This document shows positions 1-10,679 of a stretch of DNA of 57,031 nucleotides, one piece after another. The notes beneath the pieces were generated by a model. The model was not told the DNA's origin and did not search any database. It was given only the letters and a program-made list of their open reading frames with translations. The DNA is from an uncultured Clostridium sp. (GTDB lineage Bacteria; Bacillota; Clostridia; Clostridiales; Clostridiaceae). The stretch is taken from assembly GCA_934746015.1 (NCBI GenBank), contig CAKVEW010000018.1, forward strand, positions 1-57,031. Reading direction: 5' to 3'. Both the position numbers and the translations under genes were made by a program. How positions within the stretch are numbered: position 1 is the first letter of the stretch; each line of letters begins with the position of its first letter.

Positions 1-3000
1 AGGTGATATAATAGCCTTTAATTCTAAGCTTTCATTTATCTTTAATTCTGCTGATGCCTTGTCTAAGCTTACTCCTGCAACCTTTACATCCTCTGGATTT
101 GATTCTTCAGGTGCTGCTGTACAATTAATTTTCATTTCTATTGTCTTAGTTGCTTGTGAAGCTCTGCCATCATCAGTATACCAAGGTAAATCAATGGTTT
201 CCTGTGTAGGCTTAATATGAAGCTTAAATTCATTTATTCCTGAATTTAGTTTAATCCCTTCCACATATACATTTCCATACTCATCCATAGCACCAGAATA
301 TAATTTATTAATATCCTCATCATTAATTGTAAATTCTACTCCATATGGAACTTTAGCTCTTAATGTAAATTCCTTTCCTTCAGTTTCATATTCAATATTA
401 TCTCCATAAGATATTCTTGGCATTGAAACCATCATAGGCATATCTACCCAGCGAAGTACATAATCATCAATAATCATGGAGTTTCCACCTTGATTCTTAA
501 TGGTTAATTTCATATTAGTATCAGTAGAACTATATGCATAGTTTCCATAATCCTCTGTATCATTTGCAATACGATTATGACTTGTAAAGGCTTCTGTACT
601 CCATGATCCTCTTGTATATTTATATTGAATACTCTTTCCTGCCATCATTTTAAATTTATACTCAACTATATCCCTAGATGTTGCTCCACTTGGTACTGTA
701 AGTCTTCCACCTACTGCATTCCATCCATTAAAGCCTCCAGCAATATAAATATCATCTGTAGCTGGTGTATAATTTGGAATATGAAGTCTTAAGGTTACAT
801 CAACCATTACTAATGTTGGAGTAACAGATTTTTCTTCTGAATAATTTCTATTATAAAAATTATCATATGCTGCTACTTTATAGGTGTAGTTTTTATCATT
901 GCTCACAGTAAAATCTATAAACTCTTTAGAAGCTTTATCTACCACAGATATTTTTATAAACTCCATATTTCCTTCTTTACGATAAATCTCAAAACCTTCA
1001 ACATTAATACCATCTGATTCCCAAGTTATTTTAGCTCTATTAGATTCTACAAGTATCTCATCAAGTAATGGTGCTTTTGGCGTAGTAGTAGAATTACTAT
1101 TTATAACTGCTTTCATTGATGTTTCAGCTGATTCTGTATAACTATCTCCAGCATTTGTTGTTGCTTTTACATAATATTTATATATACCTGCCTCTGTTGG
1201 CTCAAATGTTGCATAGTAAACCTTTGATCCATCTTCTGAATCCTCTTTATATCTTAACTTAGTGCTATTTGCATTATCTCTTGATGTTCCATCCTTATAA
1301 TACATAAGCTTAGCTTCAAAATTTGGAATTTCTTTATCCTTATATTCACTATTATCTGTTAATCCTGGAATGTGAATATCTACAGTTATTTCTTCTGTTT
1401 TTATACCTACTCCAATAGTTAAGTCACTAACCGTATTAGGTTTACTAATTGACTTAATATTATATGATGGTAATGCAGTTACTGAATCACTAAATTCACT
1501 TTCTCCACCGTCTTTAACAGCAGTTACATAATAGTAGTATCTTATTCCATCTACCACATTTTCATCAATAAAGCTAGTACCATTTTCTTCACCAACCTTT
1601 TCAGCCTTTTGTCCTTCAAGATTAGTTCTATAAATATTATACTTATCAGCACCAGCGACCTCATTCCAAGTAAGAGTAACCTTTCCTTGTTCTGCATTGG
1701 CTTTTATTCCTTCTACTTTATCAATTACTACAATTTTATTTATAGATACCATCATTAATCCTGTTTGAGCTGGAATTGTAATTTTTACTTTTCCACCTTT
1801 TACAGCTGAAGATATATTTCCATATAATTCATCTTTTAATTCTAAGCCCTCAGGTAAGAATCCTGCTACATCTGCTTCTATAGTTTTTTCTTCCATTGAT
1901 TGATTTAATACTAATAGTCCTCCTTTTTCAGAGCTTTTTCTTGCATAAGCAATTACATTCTCATTTGCATATGCTGTATGAATTTCACCAGTTGCAAATA
2001 ATTCAATATTTTCATTTCTAATCTTTGCTGCATTTTTATATACATCAAATAAATCTGAATATCTACCTACAGCTGAATACTCTCCATTAACTTCTGTAAT
2101 TCTTTCCCATGGGAATGTTCTTCTTGAATCAGGGTCCTTAGTTCCAGTTACTCCTACTTCATCACCATAATAAATAGTAGGTGCACCTGGATATCCCATT
2201 TGGAATATAGCTGTTAATGCTTGTAGCTTTAATGCATTTTCTGAAGCTTCCGGTGCTATCTTAGTATTTTCTTCTTCCCATGTAGGATTATCTATCTTAG
2301 TAATATTACGTATAGTATCATGGGAGTCTACTAAATTTAGCATAGCTTGCCATGCTTCCTTTGGATAATTTTCTCTTATGGCTTCCAATGCATTATTAAA
2401 ATTTATAGCATTACCACTTATTATATAGTTTTGAAGTGCAGCCCTAAATTGATAGTTCATTACTGAGTCAAATTGATCTCCTAATAAATAATGAGTAGCA
2501 ACTCCCCATTCTTCACCCAATATAATTGGATCATCTATCACATTGCCATTAACATCTAATCTTCCAGTAGTTGATTTTACAGCTTCTCTAAACTTTTGCC
2601 ATGTACTTGTTGACACGTCTGGAGCAACGTCTAATCTCCATCCTCTTGCCCCCATCCAAATCCATCTTTGAGATGCTGCATATTCCATATTTTTTTCTGC
2701 TTCCTTATCACTCATTCCTGTTAAATCATAACCAATAACATTTTCTCTATAATCAACATTATTCCACTCATGACTTCCTGGAATAGATAATTCATCTCCT
2801 TCTTGAGGAGATTTTGCTTCCATTACTGGTAATGAATCATATCCCCACCAACCTTCATATTTATAGTGCTGATCCTTTGCTTCTAAAAGATTACCATCTT
2901 TATCTCTTATAACCCATTGGTTTTCAACTTTAAACCAAGTTGTGAATTTAAAATCTTCTGGATATGAGTATTTTTTACCAGTTAAAGGATTTTTAATACT

Positions 3001-5592
3001 TTCAAATTCCTTAATTACTTCTTTTTCTGCTTTTTCTTGAGACTTTCCAGTATTCACTTTATCCCATACTTTTCTCCAATATTCATAAGCTCCAATTTCT
3101 GGATACTTTTCATATCTATCAAAATATATAGAATCATCTCCAACATGATTAAAAACACCATCTGCTATTAGTTTAATACCATTTTCTTCTGCTGCTTTTG
3201 CAAAGGCTTGATAAACTCTATCTGAAGCCGCTCTTGTTTCTTCATAATTTAAACCAGATGTAGGATCACCTTTTTTATTATAAACAGGTTCTCCGAACAT
3301 TGGATCTAATGACTTATAGTCAGTTGCATCATATTTATGATTAGATGCAGCCCATGCCACTGGATTTAAATAAATAGATTTTACTCCAATTGATTTTAAA
3401 TATTGAAGTTTTTCTTCTATACCTTGAATATCTCCCCCATAAAACTCATTTGTCCATATATTATCTGTTTTTGAATTTGGATAATACGGTTTATTTTCTG
3501 GTGTTCCATGTCTAGGATTTTCAGGATAATCACTCCAATTACCCCAAACTTGTGATGGAGCTAGATCATTTTCTACTCCTCCATCATAATATTGGATATC
3601 ATATGACTTAAGAGTTCCATCACTATCAATATATCCTCTATATCCATCTACTAACTTAGCTCTATTATTTCCTTTATTCCCATCAAAGAACCTATCTGGG
3701 AAAATTTGATATACTACAGATTCTTTCATCCAATCTGGAGTTTTATAATTTCTATCATATACAGTTAAATTATATGGTAATACCCCTTCTTCAGCAGTTG
3801 TACCACTACCTCCACTTAAACCATCATCACCATACTCTATCTTTGTTTTTCCATCTACTAATATAAATTTATAACCCCAAATTCCAATACCTTTAAAATC
3901 TAATTTTGGTATTATAACCTCATAATAATCTGTATCATTTATTGTAGTTGCTTTTCTCATATCATAGCTTTTTGCAACGCCATTTCCATCTATAAGTTCA
4001 ACCTTGGCAACTTGTACATCATCTTTTGCAACTCCAATTCTTAAAGTTAAATCTTCACTTTCTTCTTTTATTGCTCCAAATGGCTTTTTAAATGTAATAC
4101 TTCTTGAATCAAATTTTATTGCCGATTTATTTATAAGCCCATCAAAAACTCCTTCTGTTGGCTTATAGTTATGAGTCAATATTCTATTTCCTTTATAGTT
4201 TATTTCAAAGACTACATCTGATGGATCTAAAGTATTTATTAGTAAATTACCACCATCTTCAGCTCCATAGTTCTCATCCCAATTTGGTCCAAATGCCACT
4301 TTAGCCTCAAATTTTCCTGCTGGTAAATTTCTTTGTAATTTATATACGCTACCATCAAAATTATAGTCTACAAAAATTTGCTTAGCATTTTCTGGAGACC
4401 ATTCCCCTTCACCAAATATCTTTTGAATATCTCCAACTAGCCTTGGCCATTTATCATTACTTAATTCTGGAATATATTGTTGTAGACCATTAACACCAGG
4501 AACATTTATCCTAACTTCATTAAGTTCTTCATTAACATAGAAGTTAATTTTACTTTTTTCTGATAAATCTAAAATAAAGTTCTCTCCATTATTACTAAAT
4601 CCATCCCAGGTTCCATTCTTCACAATTTTAAACTCATGTGTACCTGCTTCTAAAACTGTTGAGTACTGATAAAATCCATCTACTAGATGTTTTAATTGAG
4701 TTTCTGAATTACTATTATTCCAGCCTTGGAAGGACCCTGCTATATACCATTTATTTTTCTCTCCTGGCTGGTTAAATAATTCATCAGCTACTATATCTAC
4801 ATCTGTTGGAGGGTTAACATTTATGACTGGCTTTACATAATATGTTGTATCATCATTTTGCTTATAATAAACTTCTAAATTTCCATTACAATCAAGATAT
4901 GCTAAATCAATTAACTTATCATTGCTATCCTTCTTCCAATCAGCAGTGCGAACTATAAGTCCAACCTTCTTATTTTGCTTATTTATATCTGAAAATGATA
5001 GATTTGACACTTTCCCGTAGTCATTAGCTTCTGTAAATAAGCCTACAGTATCTTCTGAACCTTCCCTTCCATCAACTATCCAGTTCCATAATTGCCATTT
5101 ATCATAATCATTATTAGGTCTATTATAATTAATTTGTATATTAATTTTTGAAAAATCCTTGTACAAATCTTCATACACTATATTTTTAGGCTTTGGATTT
5201 TCATTATCTATAACTCCTGAAGTTATTACAATTTCCTTTTCACCTTTAGATAAATCATATTTAACGTCCCCTGTAGCTTTAGTTTCCCAATTTCCTTTCT
5301 TGATTATTATTCCAAGTTCACCTGATTTAGGTGCATCTATTACAGCATAGACTCCCTTTTCATCCTTATGTGTAAATTCAATTGAATGACCATCCTTATT
5401 TGTCCACCAAGTCCAAATATTCCAACCAGAATAGTCACTATCTTCCTTTAAAAATCTAACCTTAATCTTTTGATTTCCAGTAGTCTCTGCTTTCACCACA
5501 TTATTGGGTATCGGTATTAATGTTATGCAAAATAGAATAACTGTAAATATAATTAGTTTAGCTTTGTGTTTTAAAACACTATTTCCCCTCAT
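1..5592 (-). CDS. Secreted multidomain GH13 amylopullulanase / alpha-amylase (C-terminus cut by window edge)
   Basis: An extracellular starch/pullulan-degrading enzyme. The frame is open from the ATG at 5592, behind an AGGAGGAG ribosome site, to base 1: 1864 codons with no stop, so the C-terminus lies outside. In order I see a signal peptide (about 1-35), two Trp-rich CBM41/PUD-like starch-binding domains (about 40-250), an X25-like module (AGSFQGW), an alpha-amylase N-terminal domain and the GH13 barrel. Barrel motifs are ADGVFNHVG (about 812-820), GWRLDVAPDV with nucleophile Asp988, ILGEEWG with acid/base Glu1027, and SHDT with His1091/Asp1092. These are followed by two fibronectin-III-like domains, a CBM20/48-like module (YIAGGFNGW) and the start of a bacterial Ig-like domain. 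Amylase and pullulanase activities cannot be told apart from sequence alone. Monocistronic start; the operator at 5628-5641 suggests glucose repression. Confidence 0.92.
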   Translation of the reverse strand, partial: MRGNSVLKHKAKLIIFTVILFCITLIPIPNNVVKAETTGNQKIKVRFLKEDSDYSGWNIWTWWTNKDGHSIEFTHKDEKGVYAVIDAPKSGELGIIIKKGNWETKATGDVKYDLSKGEKEIVITSGVIDNENPKPKNIVYEDLYKDFSKINIQINYNRPNNDYDKWQLWNWIVDGREGSEDTVGLFTEANDYGKVSNLSFSDINKQNKKVGLIVRTADWKKDSNDKLIDLAYLDCNGNLEVYYKQNDDTTYYVKPVINVNPPTDVDIVADELFNQPGEKNKWYIAGSFQGWNNSNSETQLKHLVDGFYQYSTVLEAGTHEFKIVKNGTWDGFSNNGENFILDLSEKSKINFYVNEELNEVRINVPGVNGLQQYIPELSNDKWPRLVGDIQKIFGEGEWSPENAKQIFVDYNFDGSVYKLQRNLPAGKFEAKVAFGPNWDENYGAEDGGNLLINTLDPSDVVFEINYKGNRILTHNYKPTEGVFDGLINKSAIKFDSRSITFKKPFGAIKEESEDLTLRIGVAKDDVQVAKVELIDGNGVAKSYDMRKATTINDTDYYEVIIPKLDFKGIGIWGYKFILVDGKTKIEYGDDGLSGGSGTTAEEGVLPYNLTVYDRNYKTPDWMKESVVYQIFPDRFFDGNKGNNRAKLVDGYRGYIDSDGTLKSYDIQYYDGGVENDLAPSQVWGNWSDYPENPRHGTPENKPYYPNSKTDNIWTNEFYGGDIQGIEEKLQYLKSIGVKSIYLNPVAWAASNHKYDATDYKSLDPMFGEPVYNKKGDPTSGLNYEETRAASDRVYQAFAKAAEENGIKLIADGVFNHVGDDSIYFDRYEKYPEIGAYEYWRKVWDKVNTGKSQEKAEKEVIKEFESIKNPLTGKKYSYPEDFKFTTWFKVENQWVIRDKDGNLLEAKDQHYKYEGWWGYDSLPVMEAKSPQEGDELSIPGSHEWNNVDYRENVIGYDLTGMSDKEAEKNMEYAASQRWIWMGARGWRLDVAPDVSTSTWQKFREAVKSTTGRLDVNGNVIDDPIILGEEWGVATHYLLGDQFDSVMNYQFRAALQNYIISGNAINFNNALEAIRENYPKEAWQAMLNLVDSHDTIRNITKIDNPTWEEENTKIAPEASENALKLQALTAIFQMGYPGAPTIYYGDEVGVTGTKDPDSRRTFPWERITEVNGEYSAVGRYSDLFDVYKNAAKIRNENIELFATGEIHTAYANENVIAYARKSSEKGGLLVLNQSMEEKTIEADVAGFLPEGLELKDELYGNISSAVKGGKVKITIPAQTGLMMVSINKIVVIDKVEGIKANAEQGKVTLTWNEVAGADKYNIYRTNLEGQKAEKVGEENGTSFIDENVVDGIRYYYYVTAVKDGGESEFSDSVTALPSYNIKSISKPNTVSDLTIGVGIKTEEITVDIHIPGLTDNSEYKDKEIPNFEAKLMYYKDGTSRDNANSTKLRYKEDSEDGSKVYYATFEPTEAGIYKYYVKATTNAGDSYTESAETSMKAVINSNSTTTPKAPLLDEILVESNRAKITWESDGINVEGFEIYRKEGNMEFIKISVVDKASKEFIDFTVSNDKNYTYKVAAYDNFYNRNYSEEKSVTPTLVMVDVTLRLHIPNYTPATDDIYIAGGFNGWNAVGGRLTVPSGATSRDIVEYKFKMMAGKSIQYKYTRGSWSTEAFTSHNRIANDTEDYGNYAYSSTDTNMKLTIKNQGGNSMIIDDYVLRWVDMPMMVSMPRISYGDNIEYETEGKEFTLRAKVPYGVEFTINDEDINKLYSGAMDEYGNVYVEGIKLNSGINEFKLHIKPTQETIDLPWYTDDGRASQATKTIEMKINCTAAPEESNPEDVKVAGVSLDKASAELKINESLELKAIISP

Positions 5593-5627
5593 ATTTCTCC
5601 TCCTTTTATTATATTATCAAAGAGCTT

Positions 5628-5646
5628 CGGAAACGTTTCCATTATA
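5628..5646 (-). promoter_or_regulatory. CcpA-type cre operator with adjoining -10 element
   Basis: A perfect 12-base palindrome, GGAAACGTTTCC, lies at 5629-5640. Read on the minus strand, TGGAAACGTTTCCG matches 12 of 14 positions of the cre consensus TGWAARCGYTWNCA. A TATAAT box (5641-5646 on the minus strand) directly precedes it, so the operator covers the probable transcription start about 40 bases before the ribosome site. This arrangement fits carbon catabolite repression of a starch-degrading gene. A local LacI/MalR-type repressor could use the same site. Confidence 0.7.
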
Positions 5647-5843
5647 AATATATATTTATAATGAAAACTTCTCCTAACTAAAGTTTAAAATATAAATTTT
5701 ATACTTTCTGCATTTTTACCTGTTTTTGTATTAACTCACAAAAATATTAGAATAAATATAATTTTTTACATTTATTTGGTAACTTATTTTTAAAAATGGT
5801 TTATTAATTCCAAATGTATATACAGTAATATTAATATAGAAAT

Positions 5844-5874
5844 AAAAAAAGATAAGTAATATCTAATATTACTT
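5844..5874 (-). terminator. Intrinsic terminator of the MCP gene
   Basis: A 9-bp perfect stem (AAGTAATAT / ATATTACTT, 5854-5874) with a three-base loop, followed on the minus strand by a run of seven T. It lies about 50 bases after the MCP stop. Confidence 0.8.
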
Positions 5875-5925
5875 ACCTTACTATTATTATTTATATACTT
5901 TATGCCTAGAGACAGCTATTTTAAT

Positions 5926-7650
5926 TTACTTAATTTTAAATACATCAATAGATTTCTTTAAATTCTTTGAACTTTCTATAGCTAAATTTGAATTAGTCAT
6001 GGAAACTTCTGAATTATTGTTAGCTTCTAAAATTTTATCTGTAATATTTGTGATTCCGTTTGTTCCTTCCATTGTTGCCCTTGAAACTCCTTCAGTTACA
6101 TCAGCTATTTCTTTTATTGAGTTTAATAATTCACTAGAAATTTTACCAAATTCACTTACTATATCCTTTATTAATATTCCATCATTCTCATAGGTATCTA
6201 TAATACTTAACATATTATTAAATTCATTTTGTAAATCCTCATCCATAAAATTAATCAAACTATTTGACCCATTTATTAATCCATTAACTGAATTAGAAAT
6301 TTCACTACCAGTTTCCTTAATCTTAATTACTGATTCTTTAGAAGCTTCAGCAAGCTTTCTAATTTCTTCTGCAACAACTGCAAATCCTCTTCCCGCTTCC
6401 CCTGCCCTTGCTGCTTCAATAGAAGCATTTAATGATAGAAGATTTGTTTGTTCAGTTATTTGTATTATTATTTCAGATAGCTCATAAATCTTATTAATTA
6501 CTTTAGTTTGATTAATTGCTTCCTTCAAAGTTTCTTTTGAATCACTTAAGACAATGTTAGCATTTTTTAAGCCCTTTGTAATAAAGTTCTTATTCTCTAA
6601 TGCCCTTTCACTAATTTCTTTAGATATTTTAGTTCCTGCTTTAGCTTTATTATCTATTGATTCTATGTTAGATTCTATATTATGAATAGAATTATTAATT
6701 TCCTCGGTAGATGCAGATGTTTCTTCCATAACTGCTGTTACTTCTTCTGATGTAGCAGCTATACTTTCTAAGCTCATATTTAAATCATATATATTACTAT
6801 TTATTTGATTTATAGCTATTTCAGTACTTTCTGATTCCTTTTTAACATTTTTAATTAAGGAACTTAATGATGTCTTAATTGATCCTAAATTATTTAATAT
6901 TATTCCAAGTTCATCTTTTCTTTTTAAATATTTATTAGCTATTTCTCTAGATAAATCTCCTTTTGAAATTACCTCCATTTCATTTACAGCAATTTTTAAA
7001 GGTTTAGCTATATTTCTACTAATAATAATGGCTGCTATTATTCCAATTATTAAACCTATTCCTATACAAGAAGCTACCAGGCTCTCTAAGGATTGTGCTA
7101 CTTTTTCATTTTCTATTTTTATAGTTTCTGCTAAAGAACTACAGTATGAAGATAGTTTATTTAAGTCATACCTAAAGCCTTCACCAATTTCAATCTCAAT
7201 CTCTTCAAATCTTTTTTTTGCTTCTTCTGCTTTACCACTCATTGCTAGGTCTACTACTTCTTTTTGTTTTTCTCTATAATTCTCAATCTTATTATCTATG
7301 CTTATTGCTACTTTGCTAGCATATTGGTCAATATTAATTTTTCTAAAACTATTATATTCATTATCAAAGTTGTTTTGGCTATCAACCATATTCATATACT
7401 CTTGTTTTTGATATGTAGGATTATCCGAATTCATTATTATCTTATAAATACTTGATTCTACTTTTGATTCCTCATTTAAAACATTGGATAAAGTAAATAC
7501 TGAATAGAAATTCACATCATATATTTTTTTCATCCTTTCATTTGCACTATTTAATTGAGTTATACCTATAATTCCAACAATAATCATAATAGTATTTAGT
7601 ATTAAAGTTAAAATTAATATTTTAACTCTAACCTTTAAATTTTTAAGCAT
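5926..7650 (-). CDS. Methyl-accepting chemotaxis protein
   Basis: A 574-aa membrane chemoreceptor that passes ligand signals to CheA/CheW. It has an N-terminal transmembrane helix (about 10-30), an extracellular helical region of about 150 residues like the four-helix-bundle sensor domain, a second transmembrane helix (about 188-210), a HAMP domain and a long coiled-coil signalling domain. The conserved hairpin tip is present ([19 protein letters not shown], near residue 400). The start follows a G-rich ribosome site (GGGGG). No che genes adjoin it, so it is an orphan receptor; its ligand cannot be read from the sequence. Its presence argues for a motile clostridium. Confidence 0.95.
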   Translation of the reverse strand: MLKNLKVRVKILILTLILNTIMIIVGIIGITQLNSANERMKKIYDVNFYSVFTLSNVLNEESKVESSIYKIIMNSDNPTYQKQEYMNMVDSQNNFDNEYNSFRKINIDQYASKVAISIDNKIENYREKQKEVVDLAMSGKAEEAKKRFEEIEIEIGEGFRYDLNKLSSYCSSLAETIKIENEKVAQSLESLVASCIGIGLIIGIIAAIIISRNIAKPLKIAVNEMEVISKGDLSREIANKYLKRKDELGIILNNLGSIKTSLSSLIKNVKKESESTEIAINQINSNIYDLNMSLESIAATSEEVTAVMEETSASTEEINNSIHNIESNIESIDNKAKAGTKISKEISERALENKNFITKGLKNANIVLSDSKETLKEAINQTKVINKIYELSEIIIQITEQTNLLSLNASIEAARAGEAGRGFAVVAEEIRKLAEASKESVIKIKETGSEISNSVNGLINGSNSLINFMDEDLQNEFNNMLSIIDTYENDGILIKDIVSEFGKISSELLNSIKEIADVTEGVSRATMEGTNGITNITDKILEANNNSEVSMTNSNLAIESSKNLKKSIDVFKIK

Positions 7651-7722
7651 ATATAAACCCCCATTTAAAATACTCTAATAATATAATTATCCTTTAAAAT
7701 ATACATTTTGTCAAAATTTATT

Positions 7723-7766
7723 AAAAAAGGTATTTAGTAGGTTTATTCCATACTAAATACCTTTTT
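7723..7766 (-). terminator. Intrinsic terminator after nrdG
   Basis: Arms GGTATTTAGTA (7729-7739) and TACTAAATACC (7751-7761) form an 11-bp stem, with T runs on both sides. It lies directly after the nrdG stop and ends the nrdDG transcript. Confidence 0.85.
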
Positions 7767-7767
7767 A

Positions 7768-8277
7768 TTAAACTTCTATTTCTACAATTTTATTAGATTC
7801 TCTACTCTTTACTACATCAATTACTCTTTGATTACTAGATCCTCTATATTTTAAAGAAATATTTCTCTTGTCTAATTCAAATCTTCCATCTATAAGTACA
7901 TCTACATATTTTAAAATAGTATTTCTATCATTAGAACTTAATATATTTTCATATAGATAACCTGACCAAAGCCAAATACTCTTATTAGTTTCAAGCTTTA
8001 TTCTTTTCAACAAATTTGATAAATCATCATCTCTTATTTGGTCCATAGGCTCCCCGCCTAAAATATTTACTCCTACTATATTAGGATTCATTACCTGATT
8101 AATGAAATCATCTTCAATGTCTTTAGTCCACTTTTCTCCATAATTGAAATCCTGCAATTCTTTATTAAAACAGCCTTCACAATTATTTGTACATCCAGTT
8201 ACAAAAAGTGTAGTTCTTACACCTGGCCCATTACTTACATCAAATTTTCTAATTTTTGCGTAATTCATATTAATCAC
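7768..8277 (-). CDS. nrdG: Anaerobic ribonucleoside-triphosphate reductase activating protein
   Basis: A 169-aa radical-SAM activase that makes the glycyl radical on NrdD. The iron-sulfur ligands are Cys29, Cys33 and Cys36 (CTNNCEGC), preceded by the family's GPGVRTTLFVTGC stretch, and LGGEPM is the glycine-rich SAM-binding segment. Length is normal for the family. It starts two bases after the nrdD stop, so the two form one operon with probable translational coupling. Confidence 0.96.
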   Translation of the reverse strand: MINMNYAKIRKFDVSNGPGVRTTLFVTGCTNNCEGCFNKELQDFNYGEKWTKDIEDDFINQVMNPNIVGVNILGGEPMDQIRDDDLSNLLKRIKLETNKSIWLWSGYLYENILSSNDRNTILKYVDVLIDGRFELDKRNISLKYRGSSNQRVIDVVKSRESNKIVEIEV

Positions 8278-8279
8278 CC

Positions 8280-10400
8280 TTATAAATGTAGTACTCTATC
8301 TCCTATTTCGGCAGTTCTTCCTTTATTCCAGAAATTTGTTCCAATATATCCACAAGTTCTTCTCATAACTTGCATTTCTGATTCATCTCTATTTCCACAA
8401 GATGGACAGTACCAATTTAAATCATTATCTAATTTAATTTCCCCAGTATATCCGCATTTATAACATATATCTGGTTTTGTATTTATTTCTGCATATTGAA
8501 TATTATGATATATAAAGTTAATTATTTGCTCTATTGCATCTAAATTCTTTGACATATCTGGTACTTCAACATAAGAAATACAACCACCTAAACTAATTTC
8601 ATGGAATTGTGATTCAAATTTTAACTTGCTGAATGCATCTATTTCTTCACAAACATGAACGTGATATGAATTTGTATAATATAATTTATCAGTAACATTA
8701 GGTATAATTCCAAATCTTGCTTTATCTAATTTACAGAATCTATAAATTAGATTTTCAGCAGGTGTACCATATAAACTAAAACCTAATCCAGTTTCATTTT
8801 TCCATTTTTGACAAGTTTCATTCATATGATTCATTACATCTAAAGCAAATTTTTCGCCTTTTTCAGTTGTATGACTTTCTTTAAGCATTGCTTGAACCAT
8901 TTCATGTATACCAACATAACCTAGTGATAAAGTAGAATATCCATCCTTTAATAATTTATCTATCTTTTCACCTTTATTTAATCTTGCAATAGCTCCATGT
9001 TGCCAGTGAATTGGTGAAACATCTGAAAGAGTTCCAAGTAGCATATTATGTCTAGTTAATAATGCCTCTTTGCAAAGCTCTAATCTTTGATCTAACATAT
9101 CCCAAAATAATTCCATATCGCCATCAGCTATTATAGCTATTTGTGGTAAATTTAAACTTACCACTCCTTGATTAAACCTTCCATACCATTTATAATTTCC
9201 ATTTTCATCTTTCCAAGGAGACAAGTGAGACCTACACCCCATTGGTGGAAATGCATTACCTTCATAATTTTGTCTCATCATCTTTGCTGATTGATAATCT
9301 GGTACCAGCCTTCTTGCAGTACATTTGGCTGCTAACTTAGTTATGTAATCATACTTTCCACCTTCAAGACAATTATGTTCATCTAATAAATAAACTAGTT
9401 TTGGAAAAGCCTCTCCAATTTCTTGTCCTTTATAGTTTTTCATTCCTTCTAATCTTTGCTTTATCATTTCTTCACAAATTAAAGCCATTTCCTCTTCATA
9501 AGGGTGTCCTTCTTCTATTTCTAAATAAATTGTAGAAAAAGGTGATTGTCCGTTAGTTGTTTGTAAAGTAGATAATTGATATCTTATTGTCTGAACTCCG
9601 TCTTTTAGCTCCTTCATTTTAGTATCATAAGCAAGTTTCTTAGCTAATTCTTTATCCCCTAATAACTCTAAATAGTGTTTATATGCTTTTTCTTCAGTAA
9701 CTTTTAAATATTTAGCTAAATGTTTTACAGTAATACTTTGTCCACCATATTGATTACTTGATACTTGGGCAATTATCTGTGTTGTTACTGTACATGCAGT
9801 TCCAAAGGATTTTGGAGATTCTACTAGTTTTTCATTTATAACAGTTCCATTCTCAAGCATATCTTCCAAATTAATTAGGCAACAATTAAAAATTGGAGCA
9901 AGTGTATAATCCATATCATGCCAATGAATTGTTCCTTCATCATGTGCTTGAACTATATGGGCTGGGATAAGTCTTCTTCTAGATATATCTTTAGAAACTT
10001 CGCCTGCTATTAAGTCTCTTTGCGTCGCAGCTATTACTGAATTTTTATTTGAATTTTCTTTTATTACATCCTCGTTAGTCTTATTTAAAAGACTTAAAAT
10101 GCTTTCATCCGTAGTATTTGTATTTCTCTTAAATTCCTGCACAGCTCTATATCCTTCATAAGCTCTAGCTGTTACAGATTGTCCATAATGTAATAACCTA
10201 TCATATACATATGATTCAATTTTATTTATTGTAGGTGTTTCCTTCTCATTACTAAAATACTTTTCTGCATCATTTGCTATAAGTTTTGCTATGTCACCTA
10301 AATAAATTCCGCTTCCATTTTTCATAGCTTTAGTAATAGCTTCTCTTATCTTTATCTTATCAAAATCCACTATACTTCCATCTCTTTTAATAACCTTCAT
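8280..10400 (-). CDS. nrdD: Anaerobic ribonucleoside-triphosphate reductase, large subunit
   Basis: The oxygen-sensitive class III ribonucleotide reductase, which converts NTPs to dNTPs. It has an N-terminal ATP-cone allosteric domain (about 1-95), the long catalytic barrel, a C-terminal zinc site (CYKCG and CPSCG pairs) and the glycyl-radical motif RTCGYIG near the end. The frame is open upstream to an ATG at 10430, but family members begin at the MKVIKRDGS segment. I therefore take the ATG at 10400, which has GGGAG 11 bases upstream; the farther ATGs (10418, 10430) have no ribosome site. Followed by nrdG. No NrdR boxes were recognised upstream. Confidence 0.94.
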   Translation of the reverse strand: MKVIKRDGSIVDFDKIKIREAITKAMKNGSGIYLGDIAKLIANDAEKYFSNEKETPTINKIESYVYDRLLHYGQSVTARAYEGYRAVQEFKRNTNTTDESILSLLNKTNEDVIKENSNKNSVIAATQRDLIAGEVSKDISRRRLIPAHIVQAHDEGTIHWHDMDYTLAPIFNCCLINLEDMLENGTVINEKLVESPKSFGTACTVTTQIIAQVSSNQYGGQSITVKHLAKYLKVTEEKAYKHYLELLGDKELAKKLAYDTKMKELKDGVQTIRYQLSTLQTTNGQSPFSTIYLEIEEGHPYEEEMALICEEMIKQRLEGMKNYKGQEIGEAFPKLVYLLDEHNCLEGGKYDYITKLAAKCTARRLVPDYQSAKMMRQNYEGNAFPPMGCRSHLSPWKDENGNYKWYGRFNQGVVSLNLPQIAIIADGDMELFWDMLDQRLELCKEALLTRHNMLLGTLSDVSPIHWQHGAIARLNKGEKIDKLLKDGYSTLSLGYVGIHEMVQAMLKESHTTEKGEKFALDVMNHMNETCQKWKNETGLGFSLYGTPAENLIYRFCKLDKARFGIIPNVTDKLYYTNSYHVHVCEEIDAFSKLKFESQFHEISLGGCISYVEVPDMSKNLDAIEQIINFIYHNIQYAEINTKPDICYKCGYTGEIKLDNDLNWYCPSCGNRDESEMQVMRRTCGYIGTNFWNKGRTAEIGDRVLHL

Positions 10401-10569
10401 TAAATTATCAGCTCCCATACTTAAGATCATTCTTACTAATTATATAATAAAGTACTTTTTCTTGCATTTTTTATAATTCTCATTTACTCAAAAGAAACTA
10501 TTATCTTTTAATTTCTCTTGATATTTTTATGCTTTATAACTATCAACGATATTTTTATTTAAATTTATA

Positions 10570-10599
10570 TTGACAATAAAAATTTAAAATGTCTAATAA
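10570..10599 (+). promoter_or_regulatory. Possible aspartokinase promoter
   Basis: TTGACA at 10570-10575 is followed after 18 bases by TAATAA (10594-10599). It lies about 80 bases before the aspartokinase ribosome site in the divergent region with nrdD. The -35 is perfect; the -10 is only fair. No lysine riboswitch or T-box structure is visible in the 249-base gap. Confidence 0.4.
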
Positions 10600-10679
10600 T
10601 TCAGCAAAATTCATTTGAGGTTTTATGAAATTATTGCTAATATATAGTATAAATAATTATTTTTTAAGGGGGCTAAAAA

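Larger units (their letters stand above)
5593..5925. other. Intergenic region between amylopullulanase and MCP genes
   Basis: 333 bases without a gene. It holds the amylopullulanase ribosome site, operator and promoter on the right-to-left strand (5597-5670) and the terminator of the chemotaxis receptor gene (5844-5874). The AT-rich stretch 5671-5840 shows no other recognisable element. Confidence 0.7.

Noticed and set aside
5159..5350. Plus-strand 63-codon ORF inside the amylopullulanase gene
   Set aside because: Lies wholly opposite a frame with clear starch-binding-domain sequence, has no ribosome site and codes for a low-complexity hydrophobic peptide.
10431..10679. Lysine riboswitch, T-box or NrdR boxes in the nrdD-aspartokinase gap
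   Set aside because: No conserved T-box sequence, no lysine-riboswitch-like junction and no paired NrdR-type 16-mers were visible.
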